This document shows, piece by piece, positions 26,977 through 35,633 of a DNA stretch of 64,000 bases. The stretch comes from Pelagibacterium flavum (GTDB taxonomy: Bacteria > Pseudomonadota > Alphaproteobacteria > Rhizobiales > Devosiaceae). The translations under genes and the position numbers were made by a program. Numbering within the stretch: position 1 is the first letter of the stretch; each line of letters begins with the position of its first letter. The notes below the pieces were generated by a model. That model saw only the letters and a program-made list of their open reading frames with translations. It ran no database searches and was not told the DNA's origin. The stretch covers positions 2,039,001 to 2,103,000 of the forward strand of contig NZ_CP107716.1 in NCBI RefSeq assembly GCF_025854335.1, written 5' to 3'.

Positions 26977-28998
26977 ATGAACGACACCAAGCACAACCCG
27001 GCGAATGCGGGGCAGGACTCCGATGACCTGATCGCGGAGCTGGCGCGGCTTGTGGCGCAGGATGCCCGCGCGGCGGCTGCTCCGGCCAGCGCGTATAGGC
27101 GGGAGGAACCCCAGGTCCCCGCCCAGCCCGAACCCGAAGCCGGGCAGGAAGACTTTTACGAGGCCGAGCCCAGTTTCGGTGCGCCGCAGGAATTTTCCGC
27201 GCGGGACGAAAGCCATGCCGAACGTGACGAACGGGTTCCGGATTCCGGACAGAACGATACGATGCCGGCCTTCGATTTCGGGTTTGGCGCGGCCCAAGAC
27301 GTCAGCGCGGACGATCAACAGGCATCCGGTGATCCGATTGCCGATCTGATTGCCGATGCGGAAGTTGCGACCTACGAGAGCGATTCTTTGCGGGACGAGG
27401 GCTGGAGCGGCCACGCTGACGGGGCGTCTGCCGAGCCCGAGCCTTCACATGGAAGCTATGGGCGCGCGAACGAGGATGTTTCCGGCGCCGCGCCGGTGGC
27501 ACAGAAGCGTGATCCGCTTGGCGAGATCGAAGCCTTGATCGGCGAGGCGGCACGCGCCAATTCCGCCGATGCCGGACTGCCAGCCGGACGCCGGGTGAAA
27601 TCGAGCTTTCTCGACGATTATGAAACAGATGCGGCCGTCGATGCCGCGGAATCGGCGATTCTGGCCGCTGCCGCCGCGACGGGAACGCCAGTGCGCCGCG
27701 TCCAGCCGGCAAACGATCCCGAAGACTGGCTGGTGGCGCCTGCGCCCCGCCAAATCGCAGAACGGCCAGAGCCAAGGCTGGAAGCGCAGCCGAGCCAGGA
27801 ACAGTTCATTCCCGATCCGCTGTTTGCCGCGCCATCGACGCCACACCCCGAGACGCCGGCAGGTTCAGATTCGAATGAGTATGTCGATGAATACACCGAC
27901 GAAGATTATGCCGAGGAAACCTATGCCGAGGAGCAGGTTTCACCGCGCCGTTCGCGTCGGGCGCTCGGCGGTCTGATTATCCCGGTCGCGGCCGGTGCGC
28001 TGATTTTTGCGCTGATCGGTGGGGTTTATTTCGCGTTCTTTTCGGGGCCGGGCGATCCGGGCGAAGCGCCGGTTCTGACCGCAGATGCCTCGCCGCTCAA
28101 GGAAGATGCGCCGGCATCACAGAATGATTCGACGGCAAGCGAGTCCGTTGTTTTCAGCGAAATCGAGGGCAACACCACGGCGCCGGAAGACGAAGAACTG
28201 GTGTCGCGCGATCAGACCAATGGCGCAAGCGGAGCGGAGGTTGCCGAAGTGCTGGCACCCGAGGAGGGCGAGACGGCGTTGGCCAATCGCCCGGTGCGCA
28301 CGGTGACCGTACGGCCCGACGGCACGATCGTCCCGGCGACCGATAGCGTTGCTGGCTCGAACGTGTTGCCGGTGGAAAGGCCTGATGTGCCTGCTGTTCC
28401 CAACAGTACACTGACCTCCGATCCGATCGGGGAAGCGATTGCACTGGCCATGGCCGGGAGCGAAACCGCTGCTGAAGCCGGAGCCGAAGGTGCCGCTTCA
28501 GAGGCTGGTGCGGCCGTTGTGGACGCTGGCGTGACCGAGGCTGCAGATGAAGGCGTAACGGCGCCGGCAGAGACAGAAATTGCCGACGCGCCGCGTCCGA
28601 TCCCGCGTCCTGCCGGGCTGACGGCGCAAACCGATACGACTACCGCGCCTGCCGCCGCTGCGGCGGCTCCGGTCACAGAGACCGTGGCGGCTGCCACGCC
28701 GGCCCAGACAACTCCAGCGCCTGCTGCCGCGACGCCGACGCCGACTTCAAATGTCGGCGCCTGGGTGCAATTGTCTTCGCAACGCAGCGAAGCGGACGCG
28801 CAGGCTGACATTCCCTCGCTGCAAGCGCGTTATGGGACGCTGTTCAACGGTGCGACGCCGGAGGTCAGCCAAGTCGATCTGGGCGAGCGCGGCATCTATT
28901 ATCGGGTGCGGCTGCCGCAGCCCACGTTCGATCAGGCCAATTCGGTTTGTAGCGCGATCCAAGCGCAAGGCGGGGACTGTTTCGTGCTGAACAACTAA
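26977..28998 (+). CDS. SPOR-domain bitopic membrane protein
   Basis: A 673-residue protein with a long acidic cytosolic region (about residues 1-320), one membrane helix in GLIIPVAAGALIFALIGGVY (about 330-352), an Ala/Thr/Pro/Glu-rich periplasmic linker, and a C-terminal SPOR domain from VGAWVQLSSQRSEADAQ to the end (about 595-673). SPOR domains bind denuded peptidoglycan glycan strands and bring proteins to the division site or poles. Its position between argS and scpA is conserved in Hyphomicrobiales. It is larger than SPOR proteins of enteric bacteria, mainly through the disordered regions. Confidence 0.88.
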   Translation: MNDTKHNPANAGQDSDDLIAELARLVAQDARAAAAPASAYRREEPQVPAQPEPEAGQEDFYEAEPSFGAPQEFSARDESHAERDERVPDSGQNDTMPAFDFGFGAAQDVSADDQQASGDPIADLIADAEVATYESDSLRDEGWSGHADGASAEPEPSHGSYGRANEDVSGAAPVAQKRDPLGEIEALIGEAARANSADAGLPAGRRVKSSFLDDYETDAAVDAAESAILAAAAATGTPVRRVQPANDPEDWLVAPAPRQIAERPEPRLEAQPSQEQFIPDPLFAAPSTPHPETPAGSDSNEYVDEYTDEDYAEETYAEEQVSPRRSRRALGGLIIPVAAGALIFALIGGVYFAFFSGPGDPGEAPVLTADASPLKEDAPASQNDSTASESVVFSEIEGNTTAPEDEELVSRDQTNGASGAEVAEVLAPEEGETALANRPVRTVTVRPDGTIVPATDSVAGSNVLPVERPDVPAVPNSTLTSDPIGEAIALAMAGSETAAEAGAEGAASEAGAAVVDAGVTEAADEGVTAPAETEIADAPRPIPRPAGLTAQTDTTTAPAAAAAAPVTETVAAATPAQTTPAPAAATPTPTSNVGAWVQLSSQRSEADAQADIPSLQARYGTLFNGATPEVSQVDLGERGIYYRVRLPQPTFDQANSVCSAIQAQGGDCFVLNN

Positions 28999-29028
28999 GT
29001 TGCGCGCGCAGTTAGGTGATGGTGGCCT

Positions 29029-29113
29029 GCAAATGGCAATTTTCTGCGCTTCCGGTGCTCACGTACCAAACGTACGCTCCGCTCCGGTTCTCGCAAATCG
29101 CCATTTTCGGCTC
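29029..29113. repeat. Repeat module C in a larger imperfect hairpin
   Basis: The core, GCGCTTCCGGTGCTCACGTA, CCAAA, CGTACGCTCCGCTCCGG (29046-29087), matches the split copy at 24961-25063. It is enclosed by imperfect inverted arms, AAATGGCAATTT on the left and the complement of AAATGGCGATTT on the right. It occupies the place where nagZ stands in many relatives. Confidence 0.75.
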
Positions 29114-29222
29114 ACCCTGACCTAACTGACCACACAACTTGGGTGGATCGTTCGTCGCGCCTTGACGAGACCGAGGGGAGTGGCAATGCTGCTCTCCTCT
29201 TTTGCTTTGCCAGCGGCGGGAT

Positions 29223-30017
29223 ATGGCCGAGACTTCTGATCCCTGGTTCAACGAGACACCCGAGCATGCGCAGACCGACGCTGTGCTGCATGTGGACGTG
29301 CGCGGGTATGAAGGTCCCATGGACCTTCTGCTTGACCTCGCGCGCAAGCAGAAGGTGGATCTTTCGGGCATTTCGGTGCTCGCGCTGGCCGAGCAGTATC
29401 TGGCGTTCATCGAAACGATCCGCCAGCAACGGATCGAGGTGGCGGCCGATTATCTGGTGATGGCGGCCTGGCTGGCGTATCTGAAAAGCCGGCTGATGGT
29501 GCCCCAACAGAGCGATGACGACGAGCCGAGTGGCGAGGAAATGGCCGCCCTGCTGCAGTTCCGGCTGGCGCGGCTCGAAGCGATGCGCGATGTGGCGGGA
29601 CGGCTGCTCAATCGCTCGCGGCTGGGGCGCGACGTTTTTGCGCGCGGGATGCCCGAGCCGGTGTCGATTACCCGGCATGCGCTTTGGGAAGCGGATCTTT
29701 ATCAATTGCTGCGGGCCTATGCGGCGCAGCGCGAACGCGGTATTCCGGCCGAATATTCACCCCATCAGCGGACGGTGTGGGGATTGCAGGAGGCGCGCGA
29801 GATTTTGGAGCGGTTGATCGGGCAGAGTTTTGAGTGGGTATCGCTCGATACCTATCTGGCGGACTATCTCGCTCGGCCCGAAGAACGGGCTACGGCGATG
29901 GCATCGAGCTTTACTGCATCACTTGAACTCGTGCGGCTGGGGCAGGTGGAATTGCGCCAGCAGGAGGCCTTTGCGCCATTGCTGATGCGCAGGCGGCAGG
30001 GGGACAAGCCGCAATGA
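29223..30017 (+). CDS. scpA: Segregation and condensation protein A
   Basis: A 264-residue kleisin subunit of the SMC-ScpAB condensin. The ScpA signature is clear: VDVRGYEGPMDLLLDLARKQKVDLSGISVLALAEQYL near the N terminus, and a winged-helix-type C terminus with FTASLELVRLGQVELRQQEAFAPL. It bridges the SMC heads and recruits ScpB. The start at 29223 (MAETSDPWF) is chosen over the one 21 bases upstream. It overlaps scpB by an ATGA at 30014, so the pair is translationally coupled. Confidence 0.94.
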   Translation: MAETSDPWFNETPEHAQTDAVLHVDVRGYEGPMDLLLDLARKQKVDLSGISVLALAEQYLAFIETIRQQRIEVAADYLVMAAWLAYLKSRLMVPQQSDDDEPSGEEMAALLQFRLARLEAMRDVAGRLLNRSRLGRDVFARGMPEPVSITRHALWEADLYQLLRAYAAQRERGIPAEYSPHQRTVWGLQEAREILERLIGQSFEWVSLDTYLADYLARPEERATAMASSFTASLELVRLGQVELRQQEAFAPLLMRRRQGDKPQ

Positions 30018-30676
30018 GTGCAATGGAAAACGATGTTTCCGAACTGCACGAGCGCAATCTGCGCATCCTTGAGGCGCTGCTTTTTGCGTCCGCCGAGCCG
30101 GTTGACCTGCGCGATGTTCAGCCGTTCCTTTCCGATGGGGCCGATGTGGATGGCCTGATCGATGCGTTGCAGGCGCGATATGCGGGACGCGGCATCAATC
30201 TGGTGCAGCGCGGGTCGAAATGGGCGTTTCGCACGGCGGATGATCTCAATTTCCTGTTGCGGCGCGAGGAAACCGATACGCGGCCTCTGTCGCGGGCGGC
30301 GCTCGAGACGCTGGCGATCATCGCCTATCACCAGCCGGTGACGCGAGCGGAAATTGAGGAAGTGCGCGGGGTTTCGATCTCCAAGGGCACGCTTGATGTG
30401 CTCATGGAAGCGGGATGGGTGCGGATGCGGGGGCGGCGTCGGACGCCTGGGCGCCCGGTGACCTATGGCACGACGGAGGCGTTTCTGGATCATTTCGGGT
30501 TAGAGGGCCTGGGCGATCTGCCCGGGCTAGAGGAACTGAAAGGGGCGGGGCTGCTTTCGAGCCGCGTGCCGCCGAGCTTTCAGGTGCCCATGCCGTTCGA
30601 TGGCGCGCTGCGCGATGACGAGGATCCGCTCGACCCGGACGATACCGGTGATGCCGAAACCGAGAGCGAAGATTGA
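30014..30676 (+). CDS. scpB: Segregation and condensation protein B
   Basis: A 220-residue ScpB with tandem winged-helix domains that dimerises on ScpA in the condensin complex. Typical segments are RILEALLFASAEPVDLRDV, GINLVQRGSKWAFRTADDL, and the second-domain hallmark ETLAIIAYHQPVTRAEIEEVRGVS followed by YGTTEAFLDHFGLEGLGDLP. The acidic tail after residue 195 is poorly conserved. Its start overlaps the scpA stop. Confidence 0.95.
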   Translation: MSAMENDVSELHERNLRILEALLFASAEPVDLRDVQPFLSDGADVDGLIDALQARYAGRGINLVQRGSKWAFRTADDLNFLLRREETDTRPLSRAALETLAIIAYHQPVTRAEIEEVRGVSISKGTLDVLMEAGWVRMRGRRRTPGRPVTYGTTEAFLDHFGLEGLGDLPGLEELKGAGLLSSRVPPSFQVPMPFDGALRDDEDPLDPDDTGDAETESED

Positions 30677-30817
30677 TCGGCCAGCTACAAGCTGCGACGA
30701 TTATGGTCGAACAAGAGGGCACAGCATCCTTGTTTTCGCCGCCAATAATCAATATCTCTGGGCCAGACACATCTGCCGTTCGACCAGAGCGCCGAGCTGG
30801 CAATTAGGAGGTACACA

Positions 30818-31057
30818 ATGAATCCCGGACCCTGGGGACTGCTGATTATCGCGATTGTCGTGCTGCTGCTTTTCGGGCGCGGCAAGATCTCCAGCCTGAT
30901 GGGCGAAGTCGCAGGTGGCATCAAGGCCTTCCGCAAGGGCATGGCCGAAGACGATACCCCCGACGACAAGCCGACGGCCACGATCGACCAGAAGCCCGGT
31001 CAGGCTGAGCCGACGCTCAACCAGACCACGGAAGCTAAGACGCGCAAGGACGCGTAA
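30818..31057 (+). CDS. tatA: Twin-arginine translocase subunit TatA
   Basis: A 79-residue protein with one N-terminal membrane helix ([22 protein letters not shown]), the FGRGKI hinge, an amphipathic helix ([15 protein letters not shown]) and a polar tail. It forms the protein-conducting assembly of the Tat system. The AGGAGG site 6 bases before the ATG is among the strongest in the window, fitting the high TatA copy number needed relative to TatBC. It is first in tatABC. Confidence 0.95.
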   Translation: MNPGPWGLLIIAIVVLLLFGRGKISSLMGEVAGGIKAFRKGMAEDDTPDDKPTATIDQKPGQAEPTLNQTTEAKTRKDA

Positions 31058-31098
31058 AGCGCCTTTTCCGCACAGCTTTCAAACAAGGATAGATCAGC

Positions 31099-31890
31099 AT
31101 GCTTGGGCTTGGCTGGAGCGAGATGCTCGTTATCGGCATCGTGTTGCTTGTCGTCGTCGGCCCGAAAGACCTGCCGATGATGATGCGCAATGTCGGGCGG
31201 ATGATGGGCACCGTGCGGCGCATGGGCAATGATTTCCGCCGGGAGATCGACAAGGCCATCGCAGCCGATGAAATCGCCGAGGCCAAGAAGGCAATTTCCG
31301 ACCCCCTCAAGCAGACCAGCGCAGAGATCAATCGCGAATTCAATTCGATCCGAAACGGCAAGGTGGAGCCGACCGGCAAGCTCAAGCCGCCCGAATCGGG
31401 CGAAGAGAGTGTCGTCGATGCGATCCACGCACAGGCCGGGATGGCGCCGTCGCGGGCTGAACCTTCCGCTGCTTCGGCGGCGTTGCGGGCCAAGGTGAGC
31501 GAGACGGTTGCCAAGCCTGCCAATGCGGCAACCACGGCGGCCGAACAGCCAGCGCCGCTTGCCGATGCGCCCAAGGGCAAGGTGAAGGCCGCGCCGCGTA
31601 AGGCTGTCACGGCAAAATCCAGCGAGACAGTGTCGGAAGCAGCGGCAAAGAGCGCAAAACCGGCAGCGAGCAAGGCTGCCCCCGCAAAGAAGGCCGCACC
31701 CAAGCGGGCGCCAAGCAAGGCCGCGGCCAAGCCGGCGGCAAAATTGACTGCGAAGACGACAGCTCGCAACGAAGCGGAAGCGCAACCCAAGTCCGCGGCC
31801 AAGCCGCGTGCGAGCGCCAGCAAGACGACATCTAAAAAGACGACGCCGGCGCGCAAGAAGGCCACTGCGGAAACGGGCGGCGAACAATGA
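31099..31890 (+). CDS. tatB: Twin-arginine translocase subunit TatB, long basic tail
   Basis: A 263-residue TatB: N-terminal helix GWSEMLVIGIVLLVVVGPKDLP, amphipathic segment RNVGRMMGTVRRMGNDFRREID, then a long tail. TatB with TatC forms the receptor for twin-arginine signal peptides. E. coli TatB is 171 residues, so this protein is much longer. The extra part (about residues 150-263) is almost entirely Ala, Lys, Pro, Ser and Thr, similar in composition to histone H1-like tails. It overlaps tatC by ATGA at 31887. Confidence 0.93.
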   Translation: MLGLGWSEMLVIGIVLLVVVGPKDLPMMMRNVGRMMGTVRRMGNDFRREIDKAIAADEIAEAKKAISDPLKQTSAEINREFNSIRNGKVEPTGKLKPPESGEESVVDAIHAQAGMAPSRAEPSAASAALRAKVSETVAKPANAATTAAEQPAPLADAPKGKVKAAPRKAVTAKSSETVSEAAAKSAKPAASKAAPAKKAAPKRAPSKAAAKPAAKLTAKTTARNEAEAQPKSAAKPRASASKTTSKKTTPARKKATAETGGEQ

Positions 31891-32717
31891 CCCAGGCGCA
31901 AGAAAAAATCGCGGGCTCCTCGCCCAAGGAAGATGAACTCAAGGCCAGCGAAGCGCCGCTGATCGAGCATCTGACGGAGCTGCGCACACGACTGATCTAT
32001 TCGATCATCGCGCTGGCGGTGTTGTTTATCCTGTGCTTTTTCGTTGCCGACCAGATTTACGGCTTTTTGCTTGGCCCATTCGTTGCGGCGGCAGGGAGCC
32101 CAGAGGCGGTGCGCCTGATCTATACGGCGCCGCAGGAATTTTTCTTCACAAAGCTGTCGGTAGCGCTGTTTTCGGCAATCTTCCTGGCGTTTCCGATTAT
32201 CGCTTCACAAATCTATGCCTTCGTGGCGCCGGGGCTCTACAAGAACGAGCGGCTGGCCTTCCTGCCTTATCTGGTGGCCACGCCGATCTGCTTTCTGGTG
32301 GGTGCGGCGCTGGTCTATTACGGCGTTATGCCGCTGGCGCTCGGGTTCTTCCTGGGGATGCAACAGACCGATCCTTCTGGTGTCACCATCGAGATGGTAA
32401 CGCGGGTTTCGGAATATCTGAGCTTGATCATGACGCTGCTGCTGGCGTTCGGCGTTTGCTTTCAGCTGCCGGTTATTCTGACTCTTCTGGCCCAGATAGG
32501 GCTGATCGGCGTCGACAACCTCAAGAAGTGGCGGAAATATGCCGTCGTGGCGATTATTATTATCGCTGCGTTTCTTACGCCGCCCGATCCGATTTCCCAG
32601 ATCGGCCTCGCGGTGCCGTTGCTGCTGCTTTATGAGCTTTCGGTCTTTGCGGTGCGCATTGTCGAAAAACGGCGGCTGAAACGCGAAGCGGAACTGGCCA
32701 AGGATTTGGGAACCTAA
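31887..32717 (+). CDS. tatC: Twin-arginine translocase subunit TatC
   Basis: A 276-residue six-helix inner-membrane protein that recognises twin-arginine signal peptides. The conserved N-terminal segment LIEHLTELRTRLIYSI carries the Glu and Arg residues needed for signal binding, and FAFGVCFQLPV-type and FLTPPDPISQIGLAVPLLLLYELS segments are present. It is coupled to tatB by a start-stop overlap and is last of the three tat genes; serS follows after about 70 bases. Confidence 0.96.
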   Translation: MTQAQEKIAGSSPKEDELKASEAPLIEHLTELRTRLIYSIIALAVLFILCFFVADQIYGFLLGPFVAAAGSPEAVRLIYTAPQEFFFTKLSVALFSAIFLAFPIIASQIYAFVAPGLYKNERLAFLPYLVATPICFLVGAALVYYGVMPLALGFFLGMQQTDPSGVTIEMVTRVSEYLSLIMTLLLAFGVCFQLPVILTLLAQIGLIGVDNLKKWRKYAVVAIIIIAAFLTPPDPISQIGLAVPLLLLYELSVFAVRIVEKRRLKREAELAKDLGT

Positions 32718-32788
32718 CCGGTCCTTGAGTTTGACGCCGCGCTCGGCTAGGCACTGTCCGTATCTTTTTTCCAGCGGATCAGCCCAAA

Positions 32789-34093
32789 ATGTTCGACATC
32801 AAGTGGATCAGTGCAAATCCTGAGGCGTTCGACGCCGCGCTCAAGACGCGCGGGATGGAGCCGGTCTCCGCATCCCTGGTTGCGCTCGATGATGAGCGGC
32901 GCGCGGTCGTGGCCGAGCTCAATGCGGTGCAGGAGAAGCGCAACGCATCCTCGAAACTGATCGGGCAGGCCAAGGCGCAAAAGGACGAGGCACGGGCGCA
33001 GGAATTGATGGCCGAGGTGTCAGGTCTCAAGGACAAGCTGGGCGAACTCGAAGCGCGCGAGAAGGCGCTGACCGAGGAAATTCGGGCGGCGCTTTCGGTG
33101 ATCCCGAACCTGCCCGCCGAGGGCGTGCCGGTGGGTGCGGACGAGAACGACAACGTTCCCTATTTCCGGGCCAATGAATCCGAAGCGACCCGGCCGGCCA
33201 AGCCCAGCCTGGGTTTTGCGCCCAAGGAGCATTACGAACTCGGTGAAGCGATGGGCGGGATGGATTTCGAAACCGCTGCCAAGCTTTCGGGCAGCCGGTT
33301 CGTGGTGCTCAAGGGGCAGATCGCACGGCTGGAGCGGGCGATTGGGCAGTTCATGATCGATCTGCATGTGGATCAGCATGGGTACACCGAAGTGCAGCCG
33401 CCCTATCTGGTTCGGGACGAGGCGCTGTTTGGTACCAACCAGCTTCCGAAATTCGAGGAAGATCTGTTCTTTGCTCCGCATGGGGACGGGCGGTTGGCAC
33501 TGATCCCCACCGCCGAGGTGCCGCTGACAAATTTCGTGCGCGAGTCGATCCTTCCTGAAGATGAACTGCCGCTGCGGTTTACGGCGCTGACGCCGTGCTT
33601 CCGGTCGGAAGCGGGGTCGGCGGGGCGGGATACGCGGGGCATGCTGCGCCAGCACCAGTTCAACAAGGTCGAGATGGTGTCGATCACGACGCCGGACAAA
33701 TCGGCCGAAGAGCATGAGCGGATGCTGGCGTGTGCGGAAGAAGTGCTCAAGCGGCTGGGCATCCATTACCGCGTCATGCAGTTGTGTACCGGCGATATGG
33801 GGTTCGGGGCGCGGCGGACCTATGACATCGAGGCGTGGCTGCCGGGGCAGGATACTTATCGCGAGATTTCTTCGGTTTCGGTGTGCGGGGATTTCCAGGC
33901 GCGGCGCATGGATGCGCGCTATCGCGACGCGAATGGCAAGCCGCAATTCGTCCACACGCTGAACGGATCTGGCGTTGCCGTGGGGCGGGCGCTGATCGCG
34001 GTGATGGAAAACTACCAGAACGAAGACGGGTCGGTGACGATTCCCGAGGTGTTGCGTCCCTATATGGGCGGGATCGAAAAGATCGGCGGATGA
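32789..34093 (+). CDS. serS: Seryl-tRNA synthetase
   Basis: A 434-residue class II synthetase that charges tRNA-Ser (and selenocysteine tRNA where present). It has the N-terminal antiparallel coiled-coil arm (about residues 25-110), motif 2 [22 protein letters not shown], and motif 3 [20 protein letters not shown] near the C terminus. Length and motif order are normal. Its stop overlaps the surE start (ATGA at 34090). Confidence 0.96.
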   Translation: MFDIKWISANPEAFDAALKTRGMEPVSASLVALDDERRAVVAELNAVQEKRNASSKLIGQAKAQKDEARAQELMAEVSGLKDKLGELEAREKALTEEIRAALSVIPNLPAEGVPVGADENDNVPYFRANESEATRPAKPSLGFAPKEHYELGEAMGGMDFETAAKLSGSRFVVLKGQIARLERAIGQFMIDLHVDQHGYTEVQPPYLVRDEALFGTNQLPKFEEDLFFAPHGDGRLALIPTAEVPLTNFVRESILPEDELPLRFTALTPCFRSEAGSAGRDTRGMLRQHQFNKVEMVSITTPDKSAEEHERMLACAEEVLKRLGIHYRVMQLCTGDMGFGARRTYDIEAWLPGQDTYREISSVSVCGDFQARRMDARYRDANGKPQFVHTLNGSGVAVGRALIAVMENYQNEDGSVTIPEVLRPYMGGIEKIGG

Positions 34094-34881
34094 AAGCCAA
34101 CCCGCGCATTTTGCTGACCAATGACGATGGCGTGGATGCGCCGGGACTTGCCGTGCTGCTCGGCATCGCCAAGGCGCTTTCCGACGATGTGTGGGTGGTG
34201 GCTCCAGCCAATAACCAGAGCGGCACCGGGCATCGGATGACTTTCGGTTACGAGATCGAGATCGAGGCGCGGGGCGAGCGGATATTTTCGCTCGACGGCA
34301 CGCCTGCCGATTGCGTGGTGGCGGGAATTACCCATGTGCTCAAGGACAAGCGGCCCGATATCGTTCTGTCCGGGGTCAATCGCGGGCAGAATCTGGGTGA
34401 TATCATGCATTGCTCGGGGACGGCCGCCGGGGCGCGGGAGGGGGCGCTGCATGGCGCCATAGGGATCGCTTTGAGCCAGGCCATGGATTATGACCATGGG
34501 CACGATGAGATCGACTGGGCGCCTGCCGAGGAGCTGGGCGCGCAAACCATTCGGTCCATCCTGGACGTTGCGGGCGCGCGCGATACCTATTTCAACGTCA
34601 ATTTTCCGATCTGCGCGCCTCATGAGGTGAGCGGCATCAGGCTGGTGCCGCACCAGCGATTCGCGCATTCGCCGTTCGAATTGTACGCCAGCGACAATCC
34701 GGGCAAGCATTTCGTGACGATTCTCAGCACGCCCAAGCCTCTGGACGCCGGCTCGGATTTCCATATCCTGCATGAAGACAAGGCGATTACGGTGACCCCG
34801 CTCATGCTGCAGCAGACCGATATGGAGTTCGTCCAACGCCATGAGGGGCGTTTGCCCTTCACGGGCTCCGGGCGCGGGTGA
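34090..34881 (+). CDS. surE: 5'-nucleotidase SurE
   Basis: A 263-residue metal-dependent nucleoside monophosphatase linked to stationary-phase survival. The metal-site motif is [14 protein letters not shown] at the N terminus; further signatures are [14 protein letters not shown] and [27 protein letters not shown]. The ATG at 34090 overlaps serS. It is followed within 20 bases by the isoaspartyl methyltransferase gene, the classical surE-pcm pair. Confidence 0.95.
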   Translation: MKANPRILLTNDDGVDAPGLAVLLGIAKALSDDVWVVAPANNQSGTGHRMTFGYEIEIEARGERIFSLDGTPADCVVAGITHVLKDKRPDIVLSGVNRGQNLGDIMHCSGTAAGAREGALHGAIGIALSQAMDYDHGHDEIDWAPAEELGAQTIRSILDVAGARDTYFNVNFPICAPHEVSGIRLVPHQRFAHSPFELYASDNPGKHFVTILSTPKPLDAGSDFHILHEDKAITVTPLMLQQTDMEFVQRHEGRLPFTGSGRG

Positions 34882-34897
34882 GCGGCGGGGCGGCGGC

Positions 34898-35542
34898 GTG
34901 ACCGATTACTGGGAAGCGCGGGCCGGATTGATCCTGAACCTTCGCCAGCTCGGCGTGACCGACCCGGAAATCCTGCGCGCTTTCGAGACCGTTCCGCACG
35001 AGAAATTCGTGCCCGAGGATTTCGGCGAGTACGCCTATCGCGAATCCTCGCTTCCCATTGAATGCGGGCAATCGATCACCGCGCCGGGGCTGCTGGCGCA
35101 ATTGCTGGTGCCACTCGCGCCGCAGGGCACCAACAAGGTGCTGGAGGTGGGGACCGGATCGGGCTATTCGGCGGCGCTGCTCTCGCGGATGGCAAGGCGC
35201 GTGTTCTCGATCGAAAAGTACAGGGTTCTGGCCAGCAATGCGCAGACCCGCTGGCAGGCTCTGGGCTATACCAACATCATCGGACTCAACGAGGATGGGC
35301 TTTTGGGCCTTGAACAGCAGGCGCCGTTTGAGCGTATCCTTTTGACCGGGTCGGTAGTCGAGGTACCCGAAGATCTGGTCGAGCAGCTCGGCGATGGGGG
35401 AATTGCCGTGATGGCGGTTGGCGCGCCGTCAGACAGACAGGCGATTTTACGCATCGAGCGTGCCGATGACAGTTTCATCGAAACCGAAATGGGCACGGTG
35501 CGGCTGGCGCCTCTCAGCCCCGGACGATCGCGCGGCGTATAA
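34898..35542 (+). CDS. pcm: Protein-L-isoaspartate O-methyltransferase
   Basis: A 214-residue SAM-dependent repair methyltransferase paired with surE. It shows VPHEKFVPEDFGEYAY, the active-site region PIECGQSITAPGLLAQ, and the SAM loop VLEVGTGSGYSAALLSRMA near residue 82. The start is taken as GTG at 34898, since no ATG fits homologous length without overlapping surE by 40 bases. Compared with the tolC-linked copy at 13962, this one keeps the more canonical PIECGQSIS-type loop, so it is the likelier true repair enzyme. Confidence 0.92.
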   Translation: MTDYWEARAGLILNLRQLGVTDPEILRAFETVPHEKFVPEDFGEYAYRESSLPIECGQSITAPGLLAQLLVPLAPQGTNKVLEVGTGSGYSAALLSRMARRVFSIEKYRVLASNAQTRWQALGYTNIIGLNEDGLLGLEQQAPFERILLTGSVVEVPEDLVEQLGDGGIAVMAVGAPSDRQAILRIERADDSFIETEMGTVRLAPLSPGRSRGV

Positions 35543-35587
35543 CTTCGCGCAATGCCAGCGCCTTTAAGCTCGTCTTTACCTTAACAA

Positions 35588-35614
35588 GTCTACTCTAACT
35601 TCCATTGAGTAGAC
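35588..35614. promoter_or_regulatory. Perfect inverted repeat upstream of the NlpD-like gene
   Basis: GTCTACTC (35588-35595) and GAGTAGAC (35607-35614) flank an 11-base loop, 19 bases before the ATG at 35634. It could be an operator or a leader hairpin near the ribosome site. Confidence 0.45.
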
Positions 35615-35633
35615 GAGTTGACAGGCACTTCCC

